Source: Phycisphaerae bacterium
GTDB taxonomy: Bacteria; Planctomycetota; Phycisphaerae; SM23-33
Direction of reading: 5' to 3'
Length of the DNA: 64,000 nt
NCBI GenBank assembly: GCA_011050235.1
Contig: DRGC01000055.1
Coordinates: 62,001-126,000, forward strand
Shown: in pieces, positions 31,604-41,060 of the stretch
Numbering within the stretch: position 1 is the first letter of the stretch
Layout: every line of letters begins with the position of its first letter
The notes under the pieces: generated by a model
Databases searched by the model: none
What the model saw: only the letters and a program-made list of their open reading frames with translations
Told to the model about the DNA's origin: nothing
Translations under genes and position numbers: made by a program

Positions 31604-33436
31604 TCATCTCCTCGTGTGCGGTAGGTAACCGGAAAAGAACGTCCCTACCGGCGAGGCGCGCCGGACGTGATCGTCGTCCGGCCGCCAGATGTCGATCCGG
31701 TCCGGAAACAACTGCACCAGCCGGCTCGGACCCGCGCCGGGCCAATCGACCACCCACTGGGCGAGGAGTTCATCGGCCAGTGGCCAAGGATCGACGCCAT
31801 CGAAGAACCGCCCTGTCAGCGGATCGACCAGGCCGTCGCCGCTGGCCAGCAGGTCTCGCTCACCCCAGGGCAAGATGCTGGGCCCCTCGCTGCTCGTGCC
31901 GAAGTCGAGTTCCCATCGGGCGACTTCGCGGAGTTGGTCGTCGAGCAGATAGTAGATGTTGTTCTCGCACCACAGCGTGACGACCAGGACCTGCTTCGAT
32001 TGGCCGTCGATGAACTGGCCGAACCAGCCGTGCTGGACGTGGCCGAGCTGAAGTCGTTCAAGAATCTCCCCGGTGGTTGGGTCCAGGCACACCAGCCCGG
32101 CTTCACCGGCCGTCAGGTAGAGCAGCGGCGGGCCGCCCTCGATCAGGCTCAGGTAGCCCGCGCCATCGGTGTGGTCGGGCAGGTCGACTTTCCAGATGAC
32201 GTTGCCATCGATATCCAACAGCGTGTGGCCGCAGACTATTTCCTCGCGGCCGTCACCGTCGACATCGACCGGAAAGGGGAAATGGCCCGTGTTGATCGCC
32301 TTGTGCCACAGATGCCGCAGACCGGAATCGTAAAAGTGGATATTCCAGTACCGGTCCTTGATGTAGAAGCCCATGTCGCCATGCACATTGAGACGGACCG
32401 GGCAGAGGGAGTCGTTGACGCAAGTCGCCTCGGGGTCGTTCGCGCCTTCGCCGTAAGGGTTGGGCGGCGGGAGGTCGCATGAGGCCAGTTGCTCGCCCGC
32501 AAGGTCGTAGACCCGAATCTGGCCGCCCGCGATCAGGACGACCTCATCGCAGGCGTCGCTATTTAGATCGAACACCTGCACCGGTAGGTGGCCCACACGA
32601 CCCAGCGTTTCGTCCCACGGGCCGATCGAGCACAGCTCGGCGCCGTCGGGCCCGACCAAGCGCAGCTCCCTGCCTTCATTGAGTCGCAGGATGATCAAAG
32701 GCTGTCCGTCCAGTTGACACAGCATCGGCCGAAGCGTGCTACTTGCATCGTGCGCTGGAATGGGGATGGATAGCTGCTTGCGCGGCACAACCCGGCCCGG
32801 CAACTTATGAGCCCGCGTCGGGCGCCGCAGACCGTCTATCTTCAGCCACTCGTAAGCGGCCGGGCATTCGGCCACCAACGCCACGCCGCCGGTCGGGAAC
32901 TGATCGTCCGTCACTTCCAGCGTCGGCCCATCATCGACGGAGCAGATCAGCGATTCGCCGTGCGCCTCCACCTTCAACGTGTAGAACGCCTCAGCCGAAT
33001 GGACAAACGCTGCCCGCGCCAACTCCACCAACTCATCCTGCAGCCGACGATAGACTGCTACCTCGCAGCCATTCTCCAGAAAAACGTAATAGCAGTGTCG
33101 CCCATCTTCCCAGCGAACAGCCAACCCCGCCCTGCCGCCGGCGACAACGCGCACCCGCGCCGCAGCCGTATAGTCCGTCCACTCCACCCCGCCGGTCACC
33201 AGCGCCGGGAAGGGCGCTCGGGGGATTTTGATCCACGACGGCCCGTCGCCGTAGTGCTCCTTTCGGTAGGCCAGCCGCTCGTCGAGCTCAGCGATCCGGC
33301 TCCGCCGCTGCCACAGCAAGCCGCCCTCGATCTCCCACGTCCCATCAGCCCAATTCGACAACCGAAACCCCGGCCGCATCCCGTGGTCGACGCCATCTCG
33401 AAACGCAATGTCCAGGTGGAACGGCTCCATGCTCAC
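31604..33436 (-). CDS. Lectin-like plus rhamnogalacturonan-lyase-type propeller protein
   Basis: 610 residues in two parts. Residues about 20-210 look like a jelly-roll, concanavalin-type domain ('RAGLAVRWEDGRHCYYVFLE', 'SAEAFYTLKVEAHGESLICS'), as in keto-disaccharide-hydrolase or LamG modules. Residues about 230-600 form repeated blades with the FG-GAP/VCBS calcium motif, for example 'VDVDGDGREEIVCGHTLLD' and 'VFDLNSDACDEVVL', as seen in PL11-type rhamnogalacturonan lyases. No signal peptide is visible, which is unusual for such modules. GTG at 33436 has GGAG 5 bases upstream; ATG at 33430 is the alternative. Binding or lysis of rhamnogalacturonan-like glycan fits the rhamnose mutarotase next door. 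Confidence 0.6.
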   Translation of the reverse strand: MSMEPFHLDIAFRDGVDHGMRPGFRLSNWADGTWEIEGGLLWQRRSRIAELDERLAYRKEHYGDGPSWIKIPRAPFPALVTGGVEWTDYTAAARVRVVAGGRAGLAVRWEDGRHCYYVFLENGCEVAVYRRLQDELVELARAAFVHSAEAFYTLKVEAHGESLICSVDDGPTLEVTDDQFPTGGVALVAECPAAYEWLKIDGLRRPTRAHKLPGRVVPRKQLSIPIPAHDASSTLRPMLCQLDGQPLIILRLNEGRELRLVGPDGAELCSIGPWDETLGRVGHLPVQVFDLNSDACDEVVLIAGGQIRVYDLAGEQLASCDLPPPNPYGEGANDPEATCVNDSLCPVRLNVHGDMGFYIKDRYWNIHFYDSGLRHLWHKAINTGHFPFPVDVDGDGREEIVCGHTLLDIDGNVIWKVDLPDHTDGAGYLSLIEGGPPLLYLTAGEAGLVCLDPTTGEILERLQLGHVQHGWFGQFIDGQSKQVLVVTLWCENNIYYLLDDQLREVARWELDFGTSSEGPSILPWGERDLLASGDGLVDPLTGRFFDGVDPWPLADELLAQWVVDWPGAGPSRLVQLFPDRIDIWRPDDDHVRRASPVGTFFSGYLPHTRR

Positions 33437-33482
33437 TTGGGCTCCGTATCTTGGCTTTCGGCGTTTTCTGGCCGGTCCCCGC

Positions 33483-34910
33483 CTATTCCAACGCGCGGCC
33501 CATGCCGCCCCAGCCTAGGGGGTTGTAACGGCGGAGGGCTTGGGCATTCTTTTCCGTGTAGCCGTCGTTACGGAGGGCACCGTTGGTTAGGTCGGGGCTG
33601 TTGATCGACTTTAGCCGGTCGATGAGGGATTGTCGCATGGTTGCGACGATGCTCTCATTTGACGAGGCGATGTCGTTGAGGTCGTTGGGGTCGGCGTTGT
33701 GGTCGAAGAGTTGCTCTCGGCCGTCGGCTGTGAAGTAGAGGTACTTGTGGGTTCCGTCGTGGACCATGTGTTGATCGTCAATGGCCCCGAACAGACGATC
33801 GCGCACGCTTGAGGTCTGACCCGCGATCAGCGCGGATAGATCGACGCCGTCGACATCATCCGGAACGTCGGCGCCGGCCAGGTTGCAGAAGGTGGGTAGC
33901 AGGTCGGCCAGTTCCACCAGGGCGTCTGAGACCCATCCGCCCTTTTCGCTCTGCAGGGCTCGCGGAGGGCGGACGATCAGCGGCAGCCGGGCGGCTGAAT
34001 TGTAGAAGCTGGACTTGGCAATGTCGTAGTGGTCGCCGAGGTGCTCGCCGTGGTCGGTGGTGTAGACGATCCACACGTCATCCCAGAGGCCCTGCGTCAT
34101 CAGGTAGCCGAACAGTCGGCCGAGCTGGTGGTCGATGTTGGTGATCATGCCGTAGTAGACGCCGCGGGCCTTGCGAAGTTCATCCCAGCCCATAGGCTTG
34201 CTGTTGTAGGCGGTGCGATGGCCGAACTGCTGGACGGGGCAATCGTCGGCGTCTTCCCAGGTGCCGATCGCGGGCTCGGGGATCGGGCTGTTGTCGTACA
34301 TGCTGTAGTACGGCTCGTGGATCGCCAGCGGCGGGTGCGGGTCGTCCATTGAGCACCACAGGAAAAACGGCTGATCCTTTTCGCGCTCCCGATGAATCTC
34401 GATGCAGCGGTCGACGATCCAGTCCGTGCTGTAAAGCTCCGGCGGCAGCGGCGACAGCGTCGGGTGCAGCTCGTTAGCGCCCGTGCCGAACACCCAGCCG
34501 TCGCGGCCGAGGTGCAACTGCTGTTGGCGGTTGCAGCGTTCGGTCGGGATCACGGTCTCAAACCCAGCCCGGAAGTCCTCAGCCGTGTGCCAGTGGCGCT
34601 TGCCGACCAGGGCGGTCTGGTAGCCGGCGCGGGTCATCAGGCTGCCCAGGAACTGCGACCGGTCGCGCTGGATGCGAAACTCCTCGCCATAGTACGGACA
34701 GCCGTACGTGGAACTCTTGACGCCCGTGATCAGGGTCGTTCGGGCCGGAATGCAGACGGGACAATCGACATACGCGTTTTCAAACCGCACGCCCTCGTAG
34801 GCGAGCTGATCGAGGTGAGGCGTCCGCACGCACGGATGGCCCGCGCAGCCTAAGCTGTCCCAGCGATGCTGGTCTGATGTGATGAACAGGATGTTCGGTT
34901 GATTAGCCAT
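33483..34910 (-). CDS. Cys-type sulfatase 1
   Basis: 475 residues of the formylglycine-dependent sulfatase family. It has 'NILFITSDQHRWDSLGCAG' at the N-terminus (metal-binding DQ), the CxPxR maturation motif 'CIPAR' (Cys53) and 'YTTDHGEHLGDH' with the second metal-binding Asp-His pair. No signal peptide is seen, so the enzyme appears cytosolic. The Cys must be oxidised to formylglycine by an anSME-type or FGE-type enzyme, neither of which is in the window. It is first in the minus-strand operon with 31604-33436, rhaM and the ADP-ribosylglycohydrolase. The exact sulfate ester is unknown; a sulfated rhamnose or fucose glycan would fit its neighbours. Confidence 0.92.
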   Translation of the reverse strand: MANQPNILFITSDQHRWDSLGCAGHPCVRTPHLDQLAYEGVRFENAYVDCPVCIPARTTLITGVKSSTYGCPYYGEEFRIQRDRSQFLGSLMTRAGYQTALVGKRHWHTAEDFRAGFETVIPTERCNRQQQLHLGRDGWVFGTGANELHPTLSPLPPELYSTDWIVDRCIEIHREREKDQPFFLWCSMDDPHPPLAIHEPYYSMYDNSPIPEPAIGTWEDADDCPVQQFGHRTAYNSKPMGWDELRKARGVYYGMITNIDHQLGRLFGYLMTQGLWDDVWIVYTTDHGEHLGDHYDIAKSSFYNSAARLPLIVRPPRALQSEKGGWVSDALVELADLLPTFCNLAGADVPDDVDGVDLSALIAGQTSSVRDRLFGAIDDQHMVHDGTHKYLYFTADGREQLFDHNADPNDLNDIASSNESIVATMRQSLIDRLKSINSPDLTNGALRNDGYTEKNAQALRRYNPLGWGGMGRALE

Positions 34911-34980
34911 AGCCTATTCTTTTACTGCTTCCGAGCACTAACGATTGGGGCCCTAGGATAAGGTTCCTGTTGGTTGTTGT

Positions 34981-35180
34981 TGAGCCCAAAGGGCTCAGAT
35001 GCGCTAGCCTGGGGCGAAGCCCCAGGATGAAAGCAAGCGAACGATTGAGCCCTGTAGGGGCGTAATGATCGATTGCTGAGCACCCGCCTCTCTCATTCCG
35101 CCCCGTCAGGGCTCACCGATTTGGGTCGTTCCTTTCCTGGGGCTGCGCCCCAGGCTGATACATACGAGGCCGTTGGCCTC
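34981..35180. repeat. Cluster of tri-loop hairpins arranged as a larger palindrome
   Basis: Within the 333-base gap 34911-35243, five inverted repeats lie in quasi-symmetric order. They are TGAGCCC-AAA-GGGCTCA (34981-34997); CCTGGGGC-GAA-GCCCCAGG (35008-35026); GAGCCCTG (35047-35054) paired at distance with CAGGGCTC (35107-35114); CCTGGGGC-TGC-GCCCCAGG (35136-35154); and GAGGCC-GTT-GGCCTC (35166-35180). All local hairpins have 3-base loops, and the second and fourth share the same stem. It resembles a clustered REP/BIME-type element. No transposase is adjacent. The rest of the gap shows nothing clear. Confidence 0.75.
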
Positions 35181-35243
35181 AAGGAATCTTAGGGCGGGGC
35201 CGCCAATTGCTTAACTAAGAGCCATTGGACCCGGCCCTTTCTT

Positions 35244-36308
35244 CTAGCGCTCGCCTTCATTGAAGAACACCCACAGCCCGCCCTTGCCCGGCGCGACGAT
35301 GTCGAGTCGGCCGTCGCCGGTCAGGTCGGCGATGGCGAAGTGGATGCCGCATCCGGTGGCGCTGCCGGCCGCGCCGTAGTCGATCACCTGCTTGCTGAAG
35401 CCCTCGCCCGTCCACTTGAAGTAATAGATGCCGACCGGGTCGTCCGCCCCGGGGTCGTTGCCGCAATGGGCGCGGTATCGCTTGCCGGTAACGAGCTCGC
35501 ATTGGCCGTCGCCGTCGATGTCGATCCACTGCATGTCGTGGTACTGGCTGTTGAACGGGTCGATGGCGTGGCGGGTCCACGTCCGCTTGTCGCCTTCACG
35601 CTGCTGCCGCCACCAGTGCAGGCCGTACTCGTGCGCCTGGCCGACGATCAGATCGTTCAGGCCGTCACCGTTGACGTCGGCGACGAGAATCGGCACGGAT
35701 GCGCTACCGAGGTCGAACTCCTCGTGCAGCGTCCAAGGCTCTTCCAGAGGCCTTTCGGGACATTCCAGCCAACCATGCCGCAGCACGATGTCCATTCGGC
35801 CGTTGCCGGCAATATCGCCGCAGCCCAGGCCGTGGCCTTGCTCGCCTTCCCACAGCACGTATCGCTTGAACTCACCACCGGCGAGCTTGAACGCCAGTAA
35901 CGGGCCTCCGGGCAGGTTGGGGATGATTTCGATCTGGCCGTCGCCATCGATATCCCACGCGCGGGTGGTTTCGATGTTGCCGCACTTGTCGATCTCGTGG
36001 AGTTCCCACGCCTGATCGCGCTGGCCCTTGGGATTCTCGCGCCACTGGAGGGCGGCCCCGAAGAAACCGCCCGTAATGAAGTCCGGCCGGCCGTCGCCGG
36101 TGACGTCCAGCGGGATCGTGGAGAAGTCGTCGTAGTAATCGCCGGCCGCCATCACCTCGCCGATGGGGCATCTCTGTCGAAAGTCCGGCCCTGGATACCA
36201 GTAGCCGCCGCTGACGATATCCAGATGGCCGTCGCCGTCGACATCGAACACGCCGGCGGACTCGAACCGTTCCTCAGAGATGAACTGCTTCCTGAAATGC
36301 AGTGGCAT
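35244..36308 (-). CDS. FG-GAP/VCBS repeat beta-propeller protein
   Basis: 354 residues made almost wholly of FG-GAP/VCBS blades. The calcium loops are seen in 'VFDVDGDGHLDIVSGGYWY', 'PLDVTGDGRPDFITGGF', 'AWDIDGDGQIEIIPNLPGG', 'VADVNGDGLNDLIVGQAHEY', 'WIDIDGDGQCELVTGKRY' and 'IADLTGDGRLDIVAPGKGG'. That is about seven blades, so a complete seven-bladed propeller is likely. No signal peptide. GGAGG stands 5-9 bases before the ATG at 36308. Proteins of this type occur in sulfatase and rhamnogalacturonan loci, where they may bind or cleave uronic-acid-containing glycans; no catalytic residues can be assigned. Confidence 0.8.
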   Translation of the reverse strand: MPLHFRKQFISEERFESAGVFDVDGDGHLDIVSGGYWYPGPDFRQRCPIGEVMAAGDYYDDFSTIPLDVTGDGRPDFITGGFFGAALQWRENPKGQRDQAWELHEIDKCGNIETTRAWDIDGDGQIEIIPNLPGGPLLAFKLAGGEFKRYVLWEGEQGHGLGCGDIAGNGRMDIVLRHGWLECPERPLEEPWTLHEEFDLGSASVPILVADVNGDGLNDLIVGQAHEYGLHWWRQQREGDKRTWTRHAIDPFNSQYHDMQWIDIDGDGQCELVTGKRYRAHCGNDPGADDPVGIYYFKWTGEGFSKQVIDYGAAGSATGCGIHFAIADLTGDGRLDIVAPGKGGLWVFFNEGER

Positions 36309-36422
36309 CAGTATGCCTCCTTACGAAGCTGGAAATCCCTGCGGCCGCACCGCAGGCGGACGTTGATAATGCGCTCACGCTACCGACTGGCCGCCGGTTA
36401 CGCAAGAACAGGTAGCTCTCCC

Positions 36423-36443
36423 GTGGGCAAGCAAGTTGCCCAC
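36423..36443. repeat. Perfect 8-bp hairpin in intergenic DNA
   Basis: GTGGGCAA (36423-36430), loop GCAAG, TTGCCCAC (36436-36443). It lies between the GH127 gene and the VCBS protein gene, both on the minus strand, and looks like a dispersed REP-type hairpin rather than a terminator (no T-run). Confidence 0.6.
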
Positions 36444-36469
36444 CCTACGACGGCCGCGCCAGCCGAGAC

Positions 36470-38377
36470 TCAGCGCTTCACGACCGGGAACTCCGTCACG
36501 CGCAGATTCGTGCAGCCGTACGGGATTAGCGTCAGTTCCTCGACTTGGTCCGCACATTCCACTGGGCCGGCGGGCACGTCCTGGGCCGAGCCGTTCTCCA
36601 TCTGCCAGGTTGGCACTCGCCTGCCCTTGACCGTCGCGCGAACCGGCGCCTGGTCCGGCGAGAAAGGCATATCGCCAACCGGTGATTCGGCGAATGTCAC
36701 GTCGCTGGCAATGGAACTCTCATCCACCTCCAGCGCGTAGTTCCACGGCGTCGTGGGGAGCACCTCCCAGTCCGCGTGCGGCAGCTCACGGTAGGGCTTG
36801 TCCTCGTTGATGCGCTTCCAGGTTTCGCCCATCTTCAGCGAGTAGATGAGCGGGCCGCGTTCGACGGCCACGGCGTTGTTGGGCCGGCGCGTCAGTTTCG
36901 CCGCCATCGGCAAGGTCAACAGCACCTCCGTCGATCCGCTCCACTCCCTCTCAATGCGGTGGAACGTGCCCGGCGTTGCGACCGCAGCTTCGCCGCCGGC
37001 CACCTGAACGGTCGCACCCGCAGCCCATGCCGGAATGCGAAGCACCAGCGGGAAGCTGGTGGGCTTCTCGGCTGTGACCGTAAACCGCAGCGAATCGCGG
37101 AACGGGTACTCCGTGTCGAGCACCACCGTCACCGGCGTGCCGGCCAGGTCCGTCGTGACACGGCTCGGCCCATAGGCGACCGCCGCCAGGCCGTCGTCAT
37201 CGGTCTTCATCCAAAGGTTCATCGCAAACTTCGGCCAGCCCTGGCTGAGGTTGGCTGTGCAGCATCCGTAGTTGGGCTCCACGCCGAAAGTATTGGCGTC
37301 CGCGCCGTTGGTGTTCCATCGCCGGTTCTCGACCACACTGCATTCCACCTGGTTGACCTGCTGGTCATATTGGTGCGACCACATGTCCGGGGAGAACGTA
37401 GCCGGCAGGGCGTTGAACGTGATCTTCTCAAGGCGGTCGCCGAACGCCGGATCGCCCATCACCGACAGCAGCACTTCCAGTGAGAACTGGTACTCCACCA
37501 CCGCGCACAGTTCGGTGCCCTGGGACGGGCTCGTGCCGGCGATACACTCGTCGCCGCTCATCACGCCCGTGACCATCCCGTGGAAATCATCCAGCTTGTC
37601 GATGATGTCATAGACCGCCGCTCGGTCGCCCTCATCGCCACTGACCCGCCACCACAGGCCGGGCGCCTTGATGGCCATGGCGCAGTTCACGACGTGGCCC
37701 ATGTAGTTCCAGCGATCCTTCCTGGTGGGCTTGGTTTCGTGAAAGCGTGCAAAGAAGGAACGCCAATCGAATCCCTGGGCGTGGATGGTTACTGCCAGAT
37801 CGAGTAGCCATTGCTCGCCGGTCTCTTCGAACAGCAGGTAGATGGCCAGGAGCGTTTCGAACCACCTGAACGCCCCCCAGTTCCACAGGGGCGATGTGTC
37901 GATGTGGGCTTCGATTTTGCGAAGGTTGACCTCCAGGGCGCGGAGCACACGGTCATCGTCGACGACCTCGTGGTACAGTGCTAGCACCTTCGTGGCCAGC
38001 AATTGACCCCATACATCGTAGTTAGAGTTTGTCTGGTCGCCGTCGCTGGCTTTCATGTCACGCGGGCCGAGCCAGCCATCCTCTTGCTGGTGCTCGAGGA
38101 TGTACTCCATGTACTTGATGACTTTGGCCTTCAGCGCTTCATCGTCCAGCAGGAACGCCAAGGGGATGGCGCCGTCCAGCCAGTAAGGGGCCCGCTCCCA
38201 TCCTTCCGACTCGCCGCCGAACCACTGGCTGTTCATCACGTCCGGCCAGAACTCATCGAGCTTGCCGCTGATCCCATTGGCCTGGATGCGCAGTTGGCGT
38301 TTCAACCAACCCTCAGGCCGCACGCTGCCAAGCGGCAGTGGGGCGAACGTGGTCGGATTCAGTTTCAGTTCGCTCAT
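36470..38377 (-). CDS. GH127-like (DUF1680) beta-L-arabinofuranosidase family protein
   Basis: 635 residues. An (alpha/alpha)6 barrel is indicated by '[20 protein letters not shown]', '[20 protein letters not shown]', '[15 protein letters not shown]' and '[20 protein letters not shown]' (with the conserved TEL(C)A-V-E). The CC motif '[18 protein letters not shown]' contains the cysteine nucleophile/zinc site of the family, and the C-terminal part is beta-sandwich. GH127 and close relatives cleave beta-L-arabinofuranosides; the DUF1680 group is wider, so the true substrate may differ. The start at 38377 was chosen at MSELKLNPT with GAGAGG upstream. It is divergent from the alcohol dehydrogenase gene, with about 200 bases between starts. 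Confidence 0.85.
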   Translation of the reverse strand: MSELKLNPTTFAPLPLGSVRPEGWLKRQLRIQANGISGKLDEFWPDVMNSQWFGGESEGWERAPYWLDGAIPLAFLLDDEALKAKVIKYMEYILEHQQEDGWLGPRDMKASDGDQTNSNYDVWGQLLATKVLALYHEVVDDDRVLRALEVNLRKIEAHIDTSPLWNWGAFRWFETLLAIYLLFEETGEQWLLDLAVTIHAQGFDWRSFFARFHETKPTRKDRWNYMGHVVNCAMAIKAPGLWWRVSGDEGDRAAVYDIIDKLDDFHGMVTGVMSGDECIAGTSPSQGTELCAVVEYQFSLEVLLSVMGDPAFGDRLEKITFNALPATFSPDMWSHQYDQQVNQVECSVVENRRWNTNGADANTFGVEPNYGCCTANLSQGWPKFAMNLWMKTDDDGLAAVAYGPSRVTTDLAGTPVTVVLDTEYPFRDSLRFTVTAEKPTSFPLVLRIPAWAAGATVQVAGGEAAVATPGTFHRIEREWSGSTEVLLTLPMAAKLTRRPNNAVAVERGPLIYSLKMGETWKRINEDKPYRELPHADWEVLPTTPWNYALEVDESSIASDVTFAESPVGDMPFSPDQAPVRATVKGRRVPTWQMENGSAQDVPAGPVECADQVEELTLIPYGCTNLRVTEFPVVKR

Positions 38378-38578
38378 CGTGGTGGATTCCTCTCCATAGC
38401 AAAGCGACAAGTATACGCACCCCTCGCCCAAACGAAAGACACGAATAGCACCTTGGAGGCCACAGAGCGGGTCACTCATTCAACCTGGAACAGGTCTTGG
38501 GGGCACGTCAGCGCCCGCTTACAATACGCGCGGATCCATGCCAACGATTTGAGCAGCTCACATGAAGGAAACAACGGT

Positions 38579-39622
38579 ATGAAGGCGGTCGTCTACGAAG
38601 CGTTCCAGGCAACGCCCGCGATCCAGACTGTTGCTGATCCGAGCCCAAGTGACGGCGGTGTGGTCATCAAGGTTGAAGCGACGGGTGTGTGCAGAAGCGA
38701 CTGGCACGGATGGATGGGACATGATCCCGACATCACGCTGCCGCACGTGCCCGGGCATGAACTGGCCGGTGTGATCGAGGCAACAGGCAAGGATGTCCGC
38801 CAGTGGCAGGTCGGAGATCGGGTGACGATGCCGTTCGTAGCCGGGTGCGGCACGTGCGCGGAATGCGTATCGGGCAATCAGCAGGTCTGCCCGGACCAGT
38901 TCCAGCCGGGGTTCACGAACTGGGGATCGTTCGCTGAATATGTCGCCATCAACTACGCGGACACGAACCTGGTGAGCTTGCCCGAGTCGATCGATTTCGT
39001 TACGGCTGCGAGCCTGGGGTGTCGCTTCGCCACCAGCTTCCGCGCGCTGGTCGCTCAGGGACGGGTGACGGCCGGCGAATGGGTGGCGGTCCACGGATGC
39101 GGCGGCGTGGGGCTGTCGGCCGTGATGATCGCTCATGCCCTGGAGGCAGGCGTGATCGCCATCGATATCGCGGACGACAAGCTGCAGTTCGCACAGACCA
39201 TCGGCGCGACAGCCACCATCAACGCAAGCTCCTGCGATGATGTCGTGGCGGAGATCAAGCAACTGACCGGTGGCGGCGCGCACGTGTCGATCGATGCCCT
39301 GGGCAGTCCGGAGACATGCTTCAATTCCATTTCCTGCCTGAGACCGCGCGGCAGGCATGTCCAGGTCGGCCTGATGCTGGGCGGCCACAACCATTCGCCC
39401 GTCCCCATGGATCTGATCATCGCGAAGGAACTCGAAGTCATCGGCAGTCACGGCATGCAGGCACACGCCTATCCGGACATGCTCCGCATGATCCAGCAGG
39501 GCACGCTGGCGCCCGAGAAGCTCATTGGCAACAGAATCACGCTGGAAGAATCCATCCCTGCCCTGATGGACATGAACACCTTTCGCGGTCTTGGCATCAC
39601 GGTGGTCGACCGCATAGAATAG
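38579..39622 (+). CDS. Zinc-dependent alcohol dehydrogenase (MDR family)
   Basis: 347 residues. Complete medium-chain dehydrogenase signature: catalytic zinc ligands C38 and 'GHE' (H60, E61), four structural-zinc cysteines C90, C93, C96 and C104, and a Rossmann loop '[15 protein letters not shown]'. It oxidises or reduces an alcohol/aldehyde or sugar hydroxyl using NAD(P). AAGGAA precedes the ATG at 38579. It is first in a plus-strand operon followed by a sulfatase, a GH116 protein and a GH43-like protein, so a sugar or sugar alcohol substrate is likely but not proven. Confidence 0.9.
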   Translation: MKAVVYEAFQATPAIQTVADPSPSDGGVVIKVEATGVCRSDWHGWMGHDPDITLPHVPGHELAGVIEATGKDVRQWQVGDRVTMPFVAGCGTCAECVSGNQQVCPDQFQPGFTNWGSFAEYVAINYADTNLVSLPESIDFVTAASLGCRFATSFRALVAQGRVTAGEWVAVHGCGGVGLSAVMIAHALEAGVIAIDIADDKLQFAQTIGATATINASSCDDVVAEIKQLTGGGAHVSIDALGSPETCFNSISCLRPRGRHVQVGLMLGGHNHSPVPMDLIIAKELEVIGSHGMQAHAYPDMLRMIQQGTLAPEKLIGNRITLEESIPALMDMNTFRGLGITVVDRIE

Positions 39623-39662
39623 GCGATTGTCCCTATTCATTGTTGTCAGGAGTAAGTGACCG

Positions 39663-41048
39663 GTGTCCCGGAGACCGAACGTCGTCTTCATTTTCGGTGA
39701 CGAGTGGCGGATGCAGGCCACGGGCTATAACGGTGATCCCAACTGCCACACGCCCGTTCTGGATGCCCTCGCATCACGAAGCGTCAACATCACCCATGCC
39801 GTCGCGGGAGCGCCTGTTTGCTGTCCGTACCGCGCAAGCCTGCTGACCGGCCAGTACCCGCTCACGCACGGGGTCTACATCAACGACGTGGAGTTGGATC
39901 CGACGTGCGTCTCAATCGCGCGTGCGTTCAAGGCAGGCGATTACGACACGGCCTACATTGGCAAGTGGCATGTGCACGGAAGTCCGGACGGACAGTACTC
40001 GCGGCGCAGCACGTTCGTGCCTCGCGACTGCCAGATGGGTTTCGACTACTGGAAGGGGTTCGAGTGCACCCACGATTACAACAACTCAACGTACTTCTTC
40101 AACGACGACCCCACGCCGCGCGAGTGGGAGGGCTATGACGCACTTGCGCAAAGCCGCGATGCGGCCGCCTATATCAAAGCCCGCACCGATGGGGATTCTC
40201 CATTCCTGCTGATGCTCTCCTGGGGGCCGCCGCATTTTCCATTGGACTCAGCGCCCGAAGAATACCGACAGCGTTACGAGAATCGCCCCATCCAGTTGCG
40301 GCCCAACGTCCCTCCGGAGATGCGCGAACAGGCCACCGACAATCTGCGTGGGTACTACGCCCACATCGCCGCCCTCGACGATTGCCTGAACGTCGTGCTG
40401 GAGGCGATCGATGCTGCCAACATGGCCGAGAACACGATCGTCATTCTCACCTCGGACCATGGTGACATGATGGGTTCGCAGGGATTGGGCACAAAGCTAT
40501 TCCCGTGGGATGAGTCCATACGAGTTCCCTTCCTCCTTCGCTGGCCGGCCTTGCACGACACAGGCCGCCAGATGCCGCTGCCACTCGACGCGCCGGATAT
40601 CATGCCCACCTTGCTCGGTCTGTGCGACGTGCCGATACCGGAGACGGTCGAAGGCAAGGACTGGTCACCGTTCATTCGTGGCCAAGAAGCGCCCACCGGA
40701 GATGAGGCCGCGCTGTTGGTCATGCCGGCTGAGTTCCATGAGCTTCGTATCAACGGCATGAAAGCCTACCGCGGCCTGCGGACGGCGCGTTATACCTACG
40801 TTCGAGACCTTGATGGCCCCTGGTTGCTCTATGACAACGAGGCCGACCCGTACCAGATGTGCAATCTGATTGACCGGCCTGAGCAAAAGGAACTTCAGGC
40901 GGACCTAGAGCGACAGCTACAAGCCCGGCTCGACGCCCTCGGCGATGAGTTTCTCGATGGCCAGGCGTACCTTCAACGGGACGGCCTGGACCACTACTAC
41001 GAAGCCAACGACACGTGCGTCAACCAATGGTCCGACCCTTGGGCCTAG
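39663..41048 (+). CDS. Cys-type sulfatase 2
   Basis: 461 residues with 'NVVFIFGDEWRMQATGYNGD' (here D-E replaces the common D-Q), the maturation motif 'CCPYR' (Cys53) and 'ILTSDHGDMMGSQG' for the second metal site. It is a formylglycine-dependent sulfatase that needs Cys oxidation by an enzyme encoded elsewhere. GTG start at 39663 with AGGAGT about 9 bases upstream. No signal peptide. It lies 13 bases before the GH116 gene and 40 after the dehydrogenase, so it is part of one transcript for a sulfated glycan or glycoside. Confidence 0.92.
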   Translation: MSRRPNVVFIFGDEWRMQATGYNGDPNCHTPVLDALASRSVNITHAVAGAPVCCPYRASLLTGQYPLTHGVYINDVELDPTCVSIARAFKAGDYDTAYIGKWHVHGSPDGQYSRRSTFVPRDCQMGFDYWKGFECTHDYNNSTYFFNDDPTPREWEGYDALAQSRDAAAYIKARTDGDSPFLLMLSWGPPHFPLDSAPEEYRQRYENRPIQLRPNVPPEMREQATDNLRGYYAHIAALDDCLNVVLEAIDAANMAENTIVILTSDHGDMMGSQGLGTKLFPWDESIRVPFLLRWPALHDTGRQMPLPLDAPDIMPTLLGLCDVPIPETVEGKDWSPFIRGQEAPTGDEAALLVMPAEFHELRINGMKAYRGLRTARYTYVRDLDGPWLLYDNEADPYQMCNLIDRPEQKELQADLERQLQARLDALGDEFLDGQAYLQRDGLDHYYEANDTCVNQWSDPWA

Positions 41049-41060
41049 ACAGAGGATAGC

